Positions 1-6,764 of a stretch of 20,274 bases of DNA are shown here, piece after piece. The position numbers were made by a program, and so were the translations under genes. Each line of letters begins with the position of its first letter. The stretch's first letter is position 1. The DNA comes from DATFDN01 sp049591635 (lineage in GTDB: Bacteria; Pseudomonadota; Alphaproteobacteria; Acetobacterales; Acetobacteraceae), in NCBI GenBank assembly GCA_049591635.1, contig JBAWFF010000514.1, positions 1-20,274 of the forward strand, in the 5' to 3' direction. The notes below the pieces were generated by a model. That model worked only from the letters and a program-made list of their open reading frames with translations, was not told where the DNA came from and made no database searches.

Positions 1-77
1 GCGACAAAGCGGAGACGCTCTTCCATGGCCGAACAAGCTTTCCACGGCATCAACCCCTCCCGCCCAAAGGCGGAAAG

Positions 78-120
78 TGTTACCCATGTCTCCGGAACGA
101 GATGTCACCTATGTCTCGGG
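78..120. repeat. Tandem 18-base imperfect repeats, IS-end-like
   Basis: Two direct copies of an 18-base unit lie at 78-95 (TGTTACCCATGTCTCCGG) and 103-120 (TGTCACCTATGTCTCGGG). They match at 15 of 18 positions and repeat every 25 bases. Spaced multiple copies beginning TGT are typical of transposase-binding sites at the ends of some insertion sequences, and from memory very similar TGTTACC(C/T)ATGTCTCCGG strings border transposase genes in alphaproteobacteria. No transposase gene is visible, so any element would extend left of the window or be a remnant. The IS assignment is recall plus inference; the repeat itself is directly seen. Confidence 0.5.
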
Positions 121-464
121 TCGTACAGCACACTTTTCCGAACGCATAGCGCGCATTGGACGCGAACAATGTATGATTACGCGCGTGGCGAGGGCACAGC
201 ACGGGGCACGCAAAAATCCGTCAGATCGCTATTGGTTCGCATCGCTCATACTCGCCATATTTCCGCCCGTGAGCGATTGCGGCTTGGGAGACATGGAGCC
301 GATAGCACGTTTAGCCCGAAACTGCGGAGACGCGCGACTTTGTTAAGGGCATAGTTGTGCTTGCAACTTGAGGCGTCCATTGCGTTTGGCGTCCATGAAG
401 TTGTCCAGATAAGTGCCCCATAGGAGTGATTCCCTTTTTGTGCTCCCTGACGTAGAATCTCCGA
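121..464. other. Gene-poor stretch left of the methyltransferase
   Basis: I find no gene I would defend here. Short open frames on both strands lack a recognisable domain and a ribosome binding site, and they overlap one another. The stretch from about 350 to 460 is less GC-rich than the rest of the window and is the likely place for the promoter of the methyltransferase gene at 465. I could not pick a convincing -35/-10 pair or Shine-Dalgarno sequence. Confidence 0.4.
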
Positions 465-1112
465 ATGGACTCGACCTACAATCTCAATGGCGGCCTGAAG
501 CCAACCCTCAAGCGGTTCGCCGACCTCGATGGCCCGGATTTCTATCCGACGCCTGATTGGGCGACGCATGCTCTTGTCGACAATGAGCACTTCGAGGGAC
601 GGATCTGGGAACCGGCCTGCGGCGACGGGACGATGGTTCGGGTGTTGCGTGACAGCGGCCGGCCGGTGGACGCAAGCGACCTCTATGATCGGGGCTACGG
701 CGAGACGGGGGTCGATTTCCTGAAGTCGGCTCGGACGGTCGAGAACATTGTCACGAACCCCCCTTACAACAGCGCCGAGGGATTTGTTGAGGCTGGGCTT
801 CGTCAGGCCACGCACAAGGTGTGCCTCCTCCTGCGCCTCGCGTTCCTTGAGGGGGCCAATCGTCAACGAACGATCTTTGCGACAACCCCTCCCGCCCGCG
901 TCTGGGTGTTCAGCGAGCGCATTACATTTTATCCGGCCGGCGCCGTGGTGAGGGGCAGCGGCACGACGGCCTATGCTTGGTTCGTGTGGGACAAGCAAAG
1001 CAGCAATCGCTCAACCGAGCTGAAATGGCTGCCGTTGGGTTACAAGGCTCGCTACTCGTCCTCCGAGAAGCTAGAGCTGGAGGCGTCCAGGAACCCGATG
1101 CTGTTCAAATAA
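465..1112 (+). CDS. Phage-type DNA adenine methyltransferase-like protein
   Basis: This 215-residue protein looks like a SAM-dependent methyltransferase of the short type common in prophages and integrated elements. Residues 27-31 read FYPTP, a usual N-terminal motif of these proteins. The SAM-binding motif I is EPACGDG at 49-55, and the catalytic motif IV is NPPY at 98-101, the signature of amino-methylating (N6-adenine or N4-cytosine) DNA methyltransferases. AWFVWDK at 171-177 is a further conserved block in this group. No target-recognition domain is obvious, so the recognised sequence cannot be read from the protein. The last 20 or so codons overlap the 3' end of the convergent gene at 1052-1753. 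The start is the only upstream ATG in frame; no strong Shine-Dalgarno precedes it. The activity is inferred from motifs; it could be an orphan methyltransferase or part of a modification module. Confidence 0.82.
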   Translation: MDSTYNLNGGLKPTLKRFADLDGPDFYPTPDWATHALVDNEHFEGRIWEPACGDGTMVRVLRDSGRPVDASDLYDRGYGETGVDFLKSARTVENIVTNPPYNSAEGFVEAGLRQATHKVCLLLRLAFLEGANRQRTIFATTPPARVWVFSERITFYPAGAVVRGSGTTAYAWFVWDKQSSNRSTELKWLPLGYKARYSSSEKLELEASRNPMLFK

Positions 1113-1753
1113 TCGACACCGCCTTTGGTGACCTTCAGGCCTCCGGGGATTTTCCTAGCCCATCCCTGAGCAAAGATCGTCCGGGTGCCGGTCGTGTGTG
1201 AGGACATCGTATTGCGAACGACGATCTGCCAAAGCACTTCGTTTTTCCGCGACGCCGAACGTCGCTTGTCGATGGGCGAAAGGTCGAAATATTTCGGGAC
1301 CTCCTCCCTTAATTTGGTGATGGTAACCGTCCTACGAGGCTGACTGGCGGCTATCTTCAGAATGAGAATGCGAGCCTCGCCTTCCTTCAATCGGTCTTGA
1401 TCTGAACGCTCAAGCTTTCCGAACCTGAAGCTCTGGCCACGCCGCCAAGCTATGGCGGAAACCGGTATCTGCATCTCCCTGATAGCGGTCGATACGGTAT
1501 CCGCGATTTGCCTCTGGTCCCGCACTTCCTCTGGGAGATACAGGGTAACCGTCACTTCCGGATGGATGTGGCCCCTATAGACCCGGAGGTCGAAGCGGAT
1601 GTCGTTGCCTATCACGAAGCTTGCACCTTTGTATCTGTCGAGGTCGTCCTGACCTTCTCGGACGATGAGCGTGCAATACCGAAGCGACCGCCAGATGATC
1701 GCATGCGGGACAACCTCCCCGTCGGGGTCATACTTGAGCACGCGGACTGTCAT
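1052..1753 (-). CDS. Hypothetical protein with Mrr-like winged-helix C-terminus
   Basis: The 233-residue product has no family I can name over its whole length. The first half (about 1-110) is a mixed strand-rich region. The second half, about residues 140-220, resembles the N-terminal winged-helix domain of Mrr-type restriction proteins: an LREEVPKYFDLS segment, a run of basic residues, a helix around NEVLWQIVVRNT, then a GGLKVTKGGVDYLNSIGF wing, close to the 'yrIT..G..ll' ending of that domain. I see no PD-(D/E)xK nuclease motif. A TTG lies three codons upstream, but the ATG at 1753 is preferred because it forms an ATGA overlap with the stop of the upstream gene at 1750. The C-terminal codons overlap the convergent methyltransferase by 61 bases. 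DNA binding is inference; function is unknown. Confidence 0.65.
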   Translation of the reverse strand: MTVRVLKYDPDGEVVPHAIIWRSLRYCTLIVREGQDDLDRYKGASFVIGNDIRFDLRVYRGHIHPEVTVTLYLPEEVRDQRQIADTVSTAIREMQIPVSAIAWRRGQSFRFGKLERSDQDRLKEGEARILILKIAASQPRRTVTITKLREEVPKYFDLSPIDKRRSASRKNEVLWQIVVRNTMSSHTTGTRTIFAQGWARKIPGGLKVTKGGVDYLNSIGFLDASSSSFSEDE

Positions 1754-2172
1754 GGCTGACAATTCTTAAAGCTCGTCACGGCGATGCAGGCGTAATCATT
1801 CCCGTTTTGCTGCCGGAGCCGCACGCCGGGGGTCCAATCCCAATACCACCTTGCCTCATTGGGCGCGCCCCATGGCTGGGGTTCAATATCGGTCGTGAAT
1901 TCGATCCCGCGTCCGCCGGAAAGGCGGCCGGGGTACGCTTTCACCGATGGCTGGCTGCTTCCCCTCGCCGGCAAGCCCCATACCTCGCCGGATTGCTCCT
2001 GCTGCTTGGCAATCGCCCTTGTCTGCGTCGTCGGGTTCTCGACGCGATGGAACGGGTCTACCGGCACTTGACGTGGCCACCAATGGACGCACGGGCCATC
2101 TTCAGGCCCGTTTCTGCAATATGCCAGCCGACGCGCCCTGACGGCCACCAATGCGACCATCCGGCGCGACAT
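1750..2172 (-). CDS. Hypothetical protein coupled to the winged-helix gene
   Basis: I do not recognise this 140-residue product. It has no signal peptide or membrane segment. The middle is rich in Gln, Pro and charged residues, and the C-terminus carries a compact, tryptophan-rich block (WGAPNEARWYWDWTPGV) followed by a likely beta strand, which looks like a folded domain rather than noise. The TGA stop at 1750 overlaps the ATG of the next gene as ATGA, so the two are probably translated together; this is the best evidence the frame is real. The frame stays open to 2367, but residues upstream of 2172 are low-complexity Arg/His-rich and overlap a better small ORF, so I place the start at the ATG at 2172 (a GTG directly precedes it and an ATG follows four codons on). 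The start is uncertain. Confidence 0.5.
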   Translation of the reverse strand: MSRRMVALVAVRARRLAYCRNGPEDGPCVHWWPRQVPVDPFHRVENPTTQTRAIAKQQEQSGEVWGLPARGSSQPSVKAYPGRLSGGRGIEFTTDIEPQPWGAPNEARWYWDWTPGVRLRQQNGNDYACIAVTSFKNCQP

Positions 2173-2231
2173 CACGGCGCTGTCCCGCCTTCCGCCCGAT
2201 GTCGCCGCCCGCCAACCTATTGCATCAGCTG

Positions 2232-2336
2232 CTAGATGATCCGGTTGCCGCCGGCGAGCTTGTCTGCGATCAGCGTGGTCATGGCGCGATGGACGACGCT
2301 GGCGAGGTCGGGATCGTGACGTTCCATGCTCTCCAT
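2232..2336 (-). CDS. Possible 34-residue small protein
   Basis: A short frame of 34 codons starts at the ATG at 2336 or, three codons later, at the ATG at 2327, which has GGAG just upstream. It ends with TAG at 2232-2234. The predicted peptide is a plausible amphipathic helix (HDPDLASVVHRAMTTLIADK) followed by a short Gly/Asn tail, unlike the Arg-rich translations of the neighbouring frames. It lies about 60 bases upstream of the hypothetical gene at 1750-2172 in the same direction and could be its first operon member. Its length makes the call weak; it may also be the surviving tail of a larger gene, since an in-frame TAG lies just upstream. Confidence 0.3.
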   Translation of the reverse strand: MESMERHDPDLASVVHRAMTTLIADKLAGGNRII

Positions 2337-2449
2337 CCCCCGCACGCTCAACTAACCGACCTCGCAAGGCACATCGGCAAGCGATCTACTCTGACATGGG
2401 GTGACCCTCCAAGCCCGCATCCTACACGCGGCGGCGGGAACGCGCGCGA

Positions 2450-3625
2450 CTACGACAACGAGCGGATTGCCGCCGCGAGCGCCTCGACCTCCGGCGAGAT
2501 GTTGTAGTAATGCGGGGAAGCCCGCACCACGATCGGCAGATTGCGCGCTTTGGCATCGAGCAAGGTGCTCGACGGCGAGGAGATCGAGACGTTGATCCTG
2601 GCGGCGGCGAGGCGGTCCTTGATCACGGCCGCCGTATGCTTTTCGGATGAGAACGAGACGATCGCCGCAGGGCGCGGGCCTAGATCGTGCAGCGTCACGC
2701 CTGGCAGCTCTGCCAGCGAGGCGCGGAGTTCGCTGGATATCGCACGGCACCGCGCTTCGATTTCATCGAGGCCGATTGCCAGCGCATAGTCGATCGCGAT
2801 GCCCAGTCCAAGGCGGGCCGCGTAATTGTTTTCCCACGTCTCGAACCGGCGTGCGTCGTCGCGCAACTCGTAGCGATCCGGCGCCACCCATGGCGCGGCG
2901 AAGTGGTCGATGACGGGCGGCTCCAACTCGCGCATCAGGTCGCGACGCACGTAGAGGAAGCCCGTTCCACGCGGCCCGCGGAGGAACTTTCGCCCGGTCG
3001 CTGAAAGCATGTCGCAGCCAAGGGTTTTGACATTGACAGGCAGTTGTCCCACCGCTTGGCAGGCATCGAGCAGATAAAGGATGTCGTGCGCCCGCGCGAT
3101 CCGCCCCACCTCGGCGGCCGGATTGACGAGGCCGCCATTGGTGGGGATCCAGGTCATCGCGACCAGCTTGACGCGGCCGTCGATCATCCGCTCCAGCGCG
3201 GCTGGGTCCAACACGCCGTTTGCGTCGTCCGGGATGATCTCGATCCGAGCGCCGGTGCGCTTGGACACCTGAAGGAAGGCGACGTAATTTGCCGCGTATT
3301 CGGCGCGCGCCGTCAGGGTACGGTCGCCTTCCCGCAGCTTCAATGAATAGAAGGCCATCTGCCACGCCACGGTGGCATTTTCGAGCAATGCGATCTCGTC
3401 CCGCGCGGCACCGACGAGACGTGCTACGGAATCGTAAACCGCGTCGAGACGCGGCGACGCTTCTTCCGCTGTCTCGTAGCCGCCGATCTCTGCCTCTCGC
3501 CGCAGGTACCCTGTCATGGCGTCCAGGACGCAAGCCGGCATCAGTCCGGCACCGGCGTTGTTGAGGTGGATTCGATGGGCGACCCCGGGCGTCTCCCGTC
3601 GCAAGCTCTCAATGTCGAGTGCCAT
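2450..3625 (-). CDS. Class V aminotransferase-fold PLP-dependent enzyme
   Basis: This 391-residue protein belongs to the aminotransferase class V family of fold-type I PLP enzymes, the group of cysteine desulfurases, isopenicillin N epimerase and EgtE-like lyases. It opens with a typical HLNNAGAGLMP segment (20-30). Asp187 in LLDACQAVGQ contacts the PLP ring nitrogen, and Lys213 in SATGRKFLRGPRG is the Schiff-base lysine. VVRASPHYYN (367-375 region) supplies the substrate-carboxylate arginine, Arg368. The loop that carries the active cysteine in true cysteine desulfurases has none here (INVSISSPSSTLLDA), so sulfur mobilisation by a persulfide is unlikely; lyase, epimerase or transaminase activity is open. 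A frame start lies 11 codons upstream, but ATG 3625 has AAAGGA at ideal spacing. It lies 101 bases downstream of pntB, so it may share that transcript. Confidence 0.88.
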   Translation of the reverse strand: MALDIESLRRETPGVAHRIHLNNAGAGLMPACVLDAMTGYLRREAEIGGYETAEEASPRLDAVYDSVARLVGAARDEIALLENATVAWQMAFYSLKLREGDRTLTARAEYAANYVAFLQVSKRTGARIEIIPDDANGVLDPAALERMIDGRVKLVAMTWIPTNGGLVNPAAEVGRIARAHDILYLLDACQAVGQLPVNVKTLGCDMLSATGRKFLRGPRGTGFLYVRRDLMRELEPPVIDHFAAPWVAPDRYELRDDARRFETWENNYAARLGLGIAIDYALAIGLDEIEARCRAISSELRASLAELPGVTLHDLGPRPAAIVSFSSEKHTAAVIKDRLAAARINVSISSPSSTLLDAKARNLPIVVRASPHYYNISPEVEALAAAIRSLS

Positions 3626-3632
3626 CGGAGTG

Positions 3633-3638
3633 TCCTTT
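3633..3638 (-). promoter_or_regulatory. Ribosome binding site fixing the aminotransferase start
   Basis: On the minus strand, AAAGGA stands seven bases before the ATG at 3625. This supports that start over the in-frame ATG 11 codons upstream. Confidence 0.6.
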
Positions 3639-3726
3639 CCCGCTTGCCGAGACGACATTGCGCACCGACGGCCGAGGCGGGGCGAAGCCTACCCGCGCCA
3701 GCCCACGCGGAGACGTTCGTGCGCGT

Positions 3727-5130
3727 TCAGCGCCCCAGCGCCTGCACGATCTCCTCAGTCATCTTCTTCGCATCCCCGAACAGCATCATCGTGTTGGGCC
3801 GGAAGAACAGTTCGTTCTCCACGCCGGCATAGCCCGACGCCATCGAGCGCTTCACGAACAGGACGGTGCCGGCCTTCTCCACCTCCAGGATCGGCATCCC
3901 GTAGATCGGCGAGCTGCGATCGGTCTTGGCGGCGGGGTTGGTCACGTCGTTGGCGCCGATGACGTAGGCGACGTCGGCGGTGGCGAACTCGTTGTTGATC
4001 GCTTCCAGCTCGAAGACCTCGTCGTACGGCACGTTGGCCTCGGCCAGCAGCACATTCATGTGCCCGGGCATCCGCCCGGCGACCGGGTGGATGGCGTATT
4101 TCACGTCCACGCCTTCTTTCTTCAGCGTGTCCGCCATCTCGCGCAACGCGTGCTGGGCCTGCGCGACCGCCATGCCGTAGCCGGGCACGATAATGACCTT
4201 CGACGCGTTCTTCAGGATAAACGCCGCGTCCTCGGCGTTGCCGGACTTCACCGTGCGGTCGCGCGCCGCGCCGCCGCCAGCGGCGGTCACGCCCTCCGAG
4301 CCGAAGCCGCCCAGCAGCACATTGACGATGCTGCGGTTCATCCCCTTGCACATCACATAGGACAGGATCGCGCCGGAGGCGCCGACGAGCGAGCCGGTGA
4401 TGATCAGGCCGACGTTCTGGATGGTGAAGCCGATCCCGGCGGCCGCCCAGCCCGAATAGCTGTTCAGCATCGAGATCACCACCGGCATGTCGGCGCCGCC
4501 GATCGGGATGATGAGGAGAACGCCAAGCGCCAACGACAGGAAGGCGAGCAGCCAGAAGACGGTGTAATGGCCGGTGGCGACGAACGCCACGATCAGCGCG
4601 ATCGCCAGCACGCCGAGCACCGCGTTGAGCTTGTGCTGCAGCGGGAACGCGATGGGCGCCCCGCTCATGATCCCTTGCAGCTTGGCGAACGCGATCACCG
4701 CGCCGGTGAAGGTGATGGCGCCGATCGTCAGCCCGATCGACATCTCGATCAGGCTCTCGGTGCGGATGTCGCCGGGAACGCCGATGCCGAAGGAGGTGGG
4801 TGAGTAGAGTGCGGCGGCGGCAACGAACACCGCGGCGAGGCCGACCAAGGAGTGGAAGGCGGCCACCAGTTGCGGCAGCGCCGTCATCTGGATGCGCCGG
4901 GTGACCATCACCCCGATGCTGCCGCCGACGATAATGGCGAGGATGATCAGCCCGTAGCCGGCCGCGCCGATGCGGCTGGCCGCGAAGGTCGCGACCACGG
5001 CGACCAGCATCCCGGCCATGCCGAGCTGGTTGCCCCGGCGCGCGGTGACCGGGCTGGACAGGCCGCGCAACGACAGGATGAACAGGACGGCCGCGACCAG
5101 ATAGAAGAAGACGACCAGATCGGGTGACAT
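3727..5130 (-). CDS. pntB: NAD(P) transhydrogenase subunit beta
   Basis: PntB is the membrane and NADP(H)-binding subunit of the proton-translocating transhydrogenase, which uses the proton gradient to make NADPH from NADH in the inner membrane. The 467 residues match the family length. About eight or nine hydrophobic helices fill residues 1-265, including His93 in AFHSLVGLAA and the GGADMPVVISMLNSYSGWAA block (211-230), whose Asp and Asn are known proton-path residues in the Escherichia coli enzyme. The C-terminal domain III (about 290-467) has the NADP-binding GYGMAVAQ (317-324), HPVAGRMPGHMNVLLAEA, GANDVTNPA and VKRSMASGYAGVENELF, all family signatures. It starts 9 bases after the pntAB stop with no strong Shine-Dalgarno of its own, suggesting translational coupling. 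Third gene of the pnt operon. Confidence 0.97.
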   Translation of the reverse strand: MSPDLVVFFYLVAAVLFILSLRGLSSPVTARRGNQLGMAGMLVAVVATFAASRIGAAGYGLIILAIIVGGSIGVMVTRRIQMTALPQLVAAFHSLVGLAAVFVAAAALYSPTSFGIGVPGDIRTESLIEMSIGLTIGAITFTGAVIAFAKLQGIMSGAPIAFPLQHKLNAVLGVLAIALIVAFVATGHYTVFWLLAFLSLALGVLLIIPIGGADMPVVISMLNSYSGWAAAGIGFTIQNVGLIITGSLVGASGAILSYVMCKGMNRSIVNVLLGGFGSEGVTAAGGGAARDRTVKSGNAEDAAFILKNASKVIIVPGYGMAVAQAQHALREMADTLKKEGVDVKYAIHPVAGRMPGHMNVLLAEANVPYDEVFELEAINNEFATADVAYVIGANDVTNPAAKTDRSSPIYGMPILEVEKAGTVLFVKRSMASGYAGVENELFFRPNTMMLFGDAKKMTEEIVQALGR

Positions 5131-5139
5131 GGGCGCGGC

Positions 5140-5541
5140 CTATTGCTGCTGCTTGCGGCGGAACATCGACAGCATCCGATGGGTGATGAGGAAGCCGCCG
5201 AAAATGTTCACCGACGCGAGCAGGACGGCGACGAATCCGAAGCCGCGCGACCAGCGGCTGACCGCGAGCCCGGTCGCCAGCATCGCGCCCACGACGATGA
5301 CCGAACTGATCGCGTTCGTGACCGCGAGGAGCGGGGAGTGCAGCGCCGGGGTGACGTTCCAGACTACGTAGTAGCCGACGAAGCAGGCCATCACGAAGAT
5401 CGCGAACAGGTAGATGAACGGAATCCCGACCACGACCGGGACCGTCGCGATTCCTCCGACGATGCCCGCGGCGTGGACGGCGAGCGCATTGGCCTGCGCG
5501 GCGAGCCGGGCGGCCTCGTCGGCGATCTGATTGGGGTCCAT
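5140..5541 (-). CDS. pntAB: NAD(P) transhydrogenase subunit alpha part 2
   Basis: This 133-residue subunit is the small membrane part that is fused to PntAA in enterobacteria but separate in many alphaproteobacteria. After a hydrophilic N-terminus it has three or four transmembrane helices (about 28-63, 76-95 and 101-122). The block between helices reads HSPLLAVTNAISSVIVVGA, and the end SVNIFGGFLITHRML is a strong family signature. It forms the proton channel with PntB. It starts 16 bases after the pntAA stop behind TGGAGA, and pntB follows after 9 bases, so the three genes are one operon. Confidence 0.96.
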   Translation of the reverse strand: MDPNQIADEAARLAAQANALAVHAAGIVGGIATVPVVVGIPFIYLFAIFVMACFVGYYVVWNVTPALHSPLLAVTNAISSVIVVGAMLATGLAVSRWSRGFGFVAVLLASVNIFGGFLITHRMLSMFRRKQQQ

Positions 5542-5557
5542 CGGCGTCTCCAGAGGA

Positions 5558-6697
5558 TCAGGCGGCCTGGGAGGTGGACACGGCGAATTGCGGGTGAACC
5601 ACCGCGCCGTCGCGGGTGAGCATCACGCCGCGCACGATGTCGTCCTCTACGGGCAGCTTCGGCGCGCCGGCCTCCTTGTCCCAGAACAGGGTGAGGAAGG
5701 TCATCAGGTTGCGGGCATAGAGCGCGCTGGCGGCGACCGCGATGCGACCCGGCCAGTTGCGGTATCCGAGCACGACCACCCCGTTGGGCGTGACGATCCG
5801 CTCCCCCGGCCGGGTCGCGGCGCAGTTGCCGCCCGCATCGGCGGCGAGGTCGACGATGACGCTGCCGGCGCGCATCGCCCCGACCATCGGCTCGGTCACG
5901 ATCACCGGGGCGGCGCGCCCCATGACCAGGGCGGTGCAGATGACGATGTCGTTCTTGGCGACCGTCGTCGCCATCAGCTCGGCCTGCTTCTGGCGGAAGG
6001 CGTCGGTCATCTCGCGCGCGTAGGCACCGGTCTGCGCCGCCGTCTCGGCGTCCTCGACGCCGACGAAGGTGGCGCCGAGGGAGCGGATCTCCTCCTTCGC
6101 GGCGGGTCGGACGTCGGTGGCCGAGACGATGGCGCCGAGGCGGCGGGCGGTGGCGATGGCTTGCAGGCCGGCGACACCGGCGCCGATGACGAAGACCCGC
6201 GCGGGGGGGACGGTGCCGGCGGCGGTCATCATCATCGCAAACCCCCGCTCGAACGCCGCGGCGGCCTCGATGACCGCGCGGTAGCCGGCGAGGTTGGCCT
6301 GGCTCGAGAGCACGTCCATCGACTGGGCGCGGGTGATGCGGGGCAGCAACTCCATCGCCGCGACGTCGATTCGCCGCTCGGCGAGCATCTGGACGGCGGC
6401 GGCATCGGCGCCGGCGACGCAGACCAGCAGGGCGCCGGGTTCGATCAGGGCGATCTGTTCGGGTTCGGGCAGCTGGACGGCGAACACGATCCCCGCGCCG
6501 GCGAGGGCGGCGGCGGCATCGGGGGCGATTTCGGCCCCGGCGGCGGCGTAATCGGCGTCCGCGACGCCCGCGCTGGTGCCGGCGCCCGTCTCCACCACGA
6601 TCGTCGGTCCCAGTGCCGAAAGGCGCTTGACGGTCTCGGGCGTCGCCGCCACGCGCGTCTCGAACGCGCGACGCTCCTTCAGCACCGCAAGGCGCAT
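5558..6697 (-). CDS. pntAA: NAD(P) transhydrogenase subunit alpha part 1
   Basis: PntAA is the peripheral, NAD(H)-binding domain I of transhydrogenase. The 379 residues span the alanine dehydrogenase/PNT N- and C-terminal domains. The loop RAQSMDVLSSQANLAGYR (123-140) holds the conserved Arg, Gln and Asp that stack the nicotinamide of NAD(H). The Rossmann motif VFVIGAGVAGLQAIATARRLGA (168-189) ends in the strand SATDVRPA. VDLAADAGGN (282-291) and NWPGR complete the family pattern. The C-terminal linker (about 345-379) carries no membrane helices, as expected for the split form. ATG 6697 has GAAGGA nine bases upstream. First gene of the pnt operon, 67 bases downstream of the sulfotransferase gene. 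Confidence 0.97.
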   Translation of the reverse strand: MRLAVLKERRAFETRVAATPETVKRLSALGPTIVVETGAGTSAGVADADYAAAGAEIAPDAAAALAGAGIVFAVQLPEPEQIALIEPGALLVCVAGADAAAVQMLAERRIDVAAMELLPRITRAQSMDVLSSQANLAGYRAVIEAAAAFERGFAMMMTAAGTVPPARVFVIGAGVAGLQAIATARRLGAIVSATDVRPAAKEEIRSLGATFVGVEDAETAAQTGAYAREMTDAFRQKQAELMATTVAKNDIVICTALVMGRAAPVIVTEPMVGAMRAGSVIVDLAADAGGNCAATRPGERIVTPNGVVVLGYRNWPGRIAVAASALYARNLMTFLTLFWDKEAGAPKLPVEDDIVRGVMLTRDGAVVHPQFAVSTSQAA

Positions 6698-6764
6698 TCC
6701 GTTCGGTCCTTCAATTCAGAGGGGGGATTGATGCGCGATGGGTCGGCGCCGCGCAAGGGTGCGC

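Noticed and set aside
25..354. Two overlapping plus-strand frames (109 and 89 codons)
   Set aside because: They run through the repeat pair, overlap each other in different frames, and have no ribosome binding site or domain.
246..998. Minus-strand 250-codon frame across the left region
   Set aside because: It is antisense to the methyltransferase, has Arg/His/Pro-rich shadow composition and no domain.
2151..2507. Plus-strand 118-codon frame
   Set aside because: Antisense to the small ORF and to the end of the PLP enzyme gene; low-complexity tail; no recognisable family.
3659..3726. Hairpin 3676-3699 as a terminator after pntB
   Set aside because: The stem needs a bulge and no T-run follows on either strand, so a rho-independent terminator is not supported.
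3619..4803. Plus-strand 394-codon frame
   Set aside because: Antisense shadow of pntB with His/Arg/Asp-rich composition.
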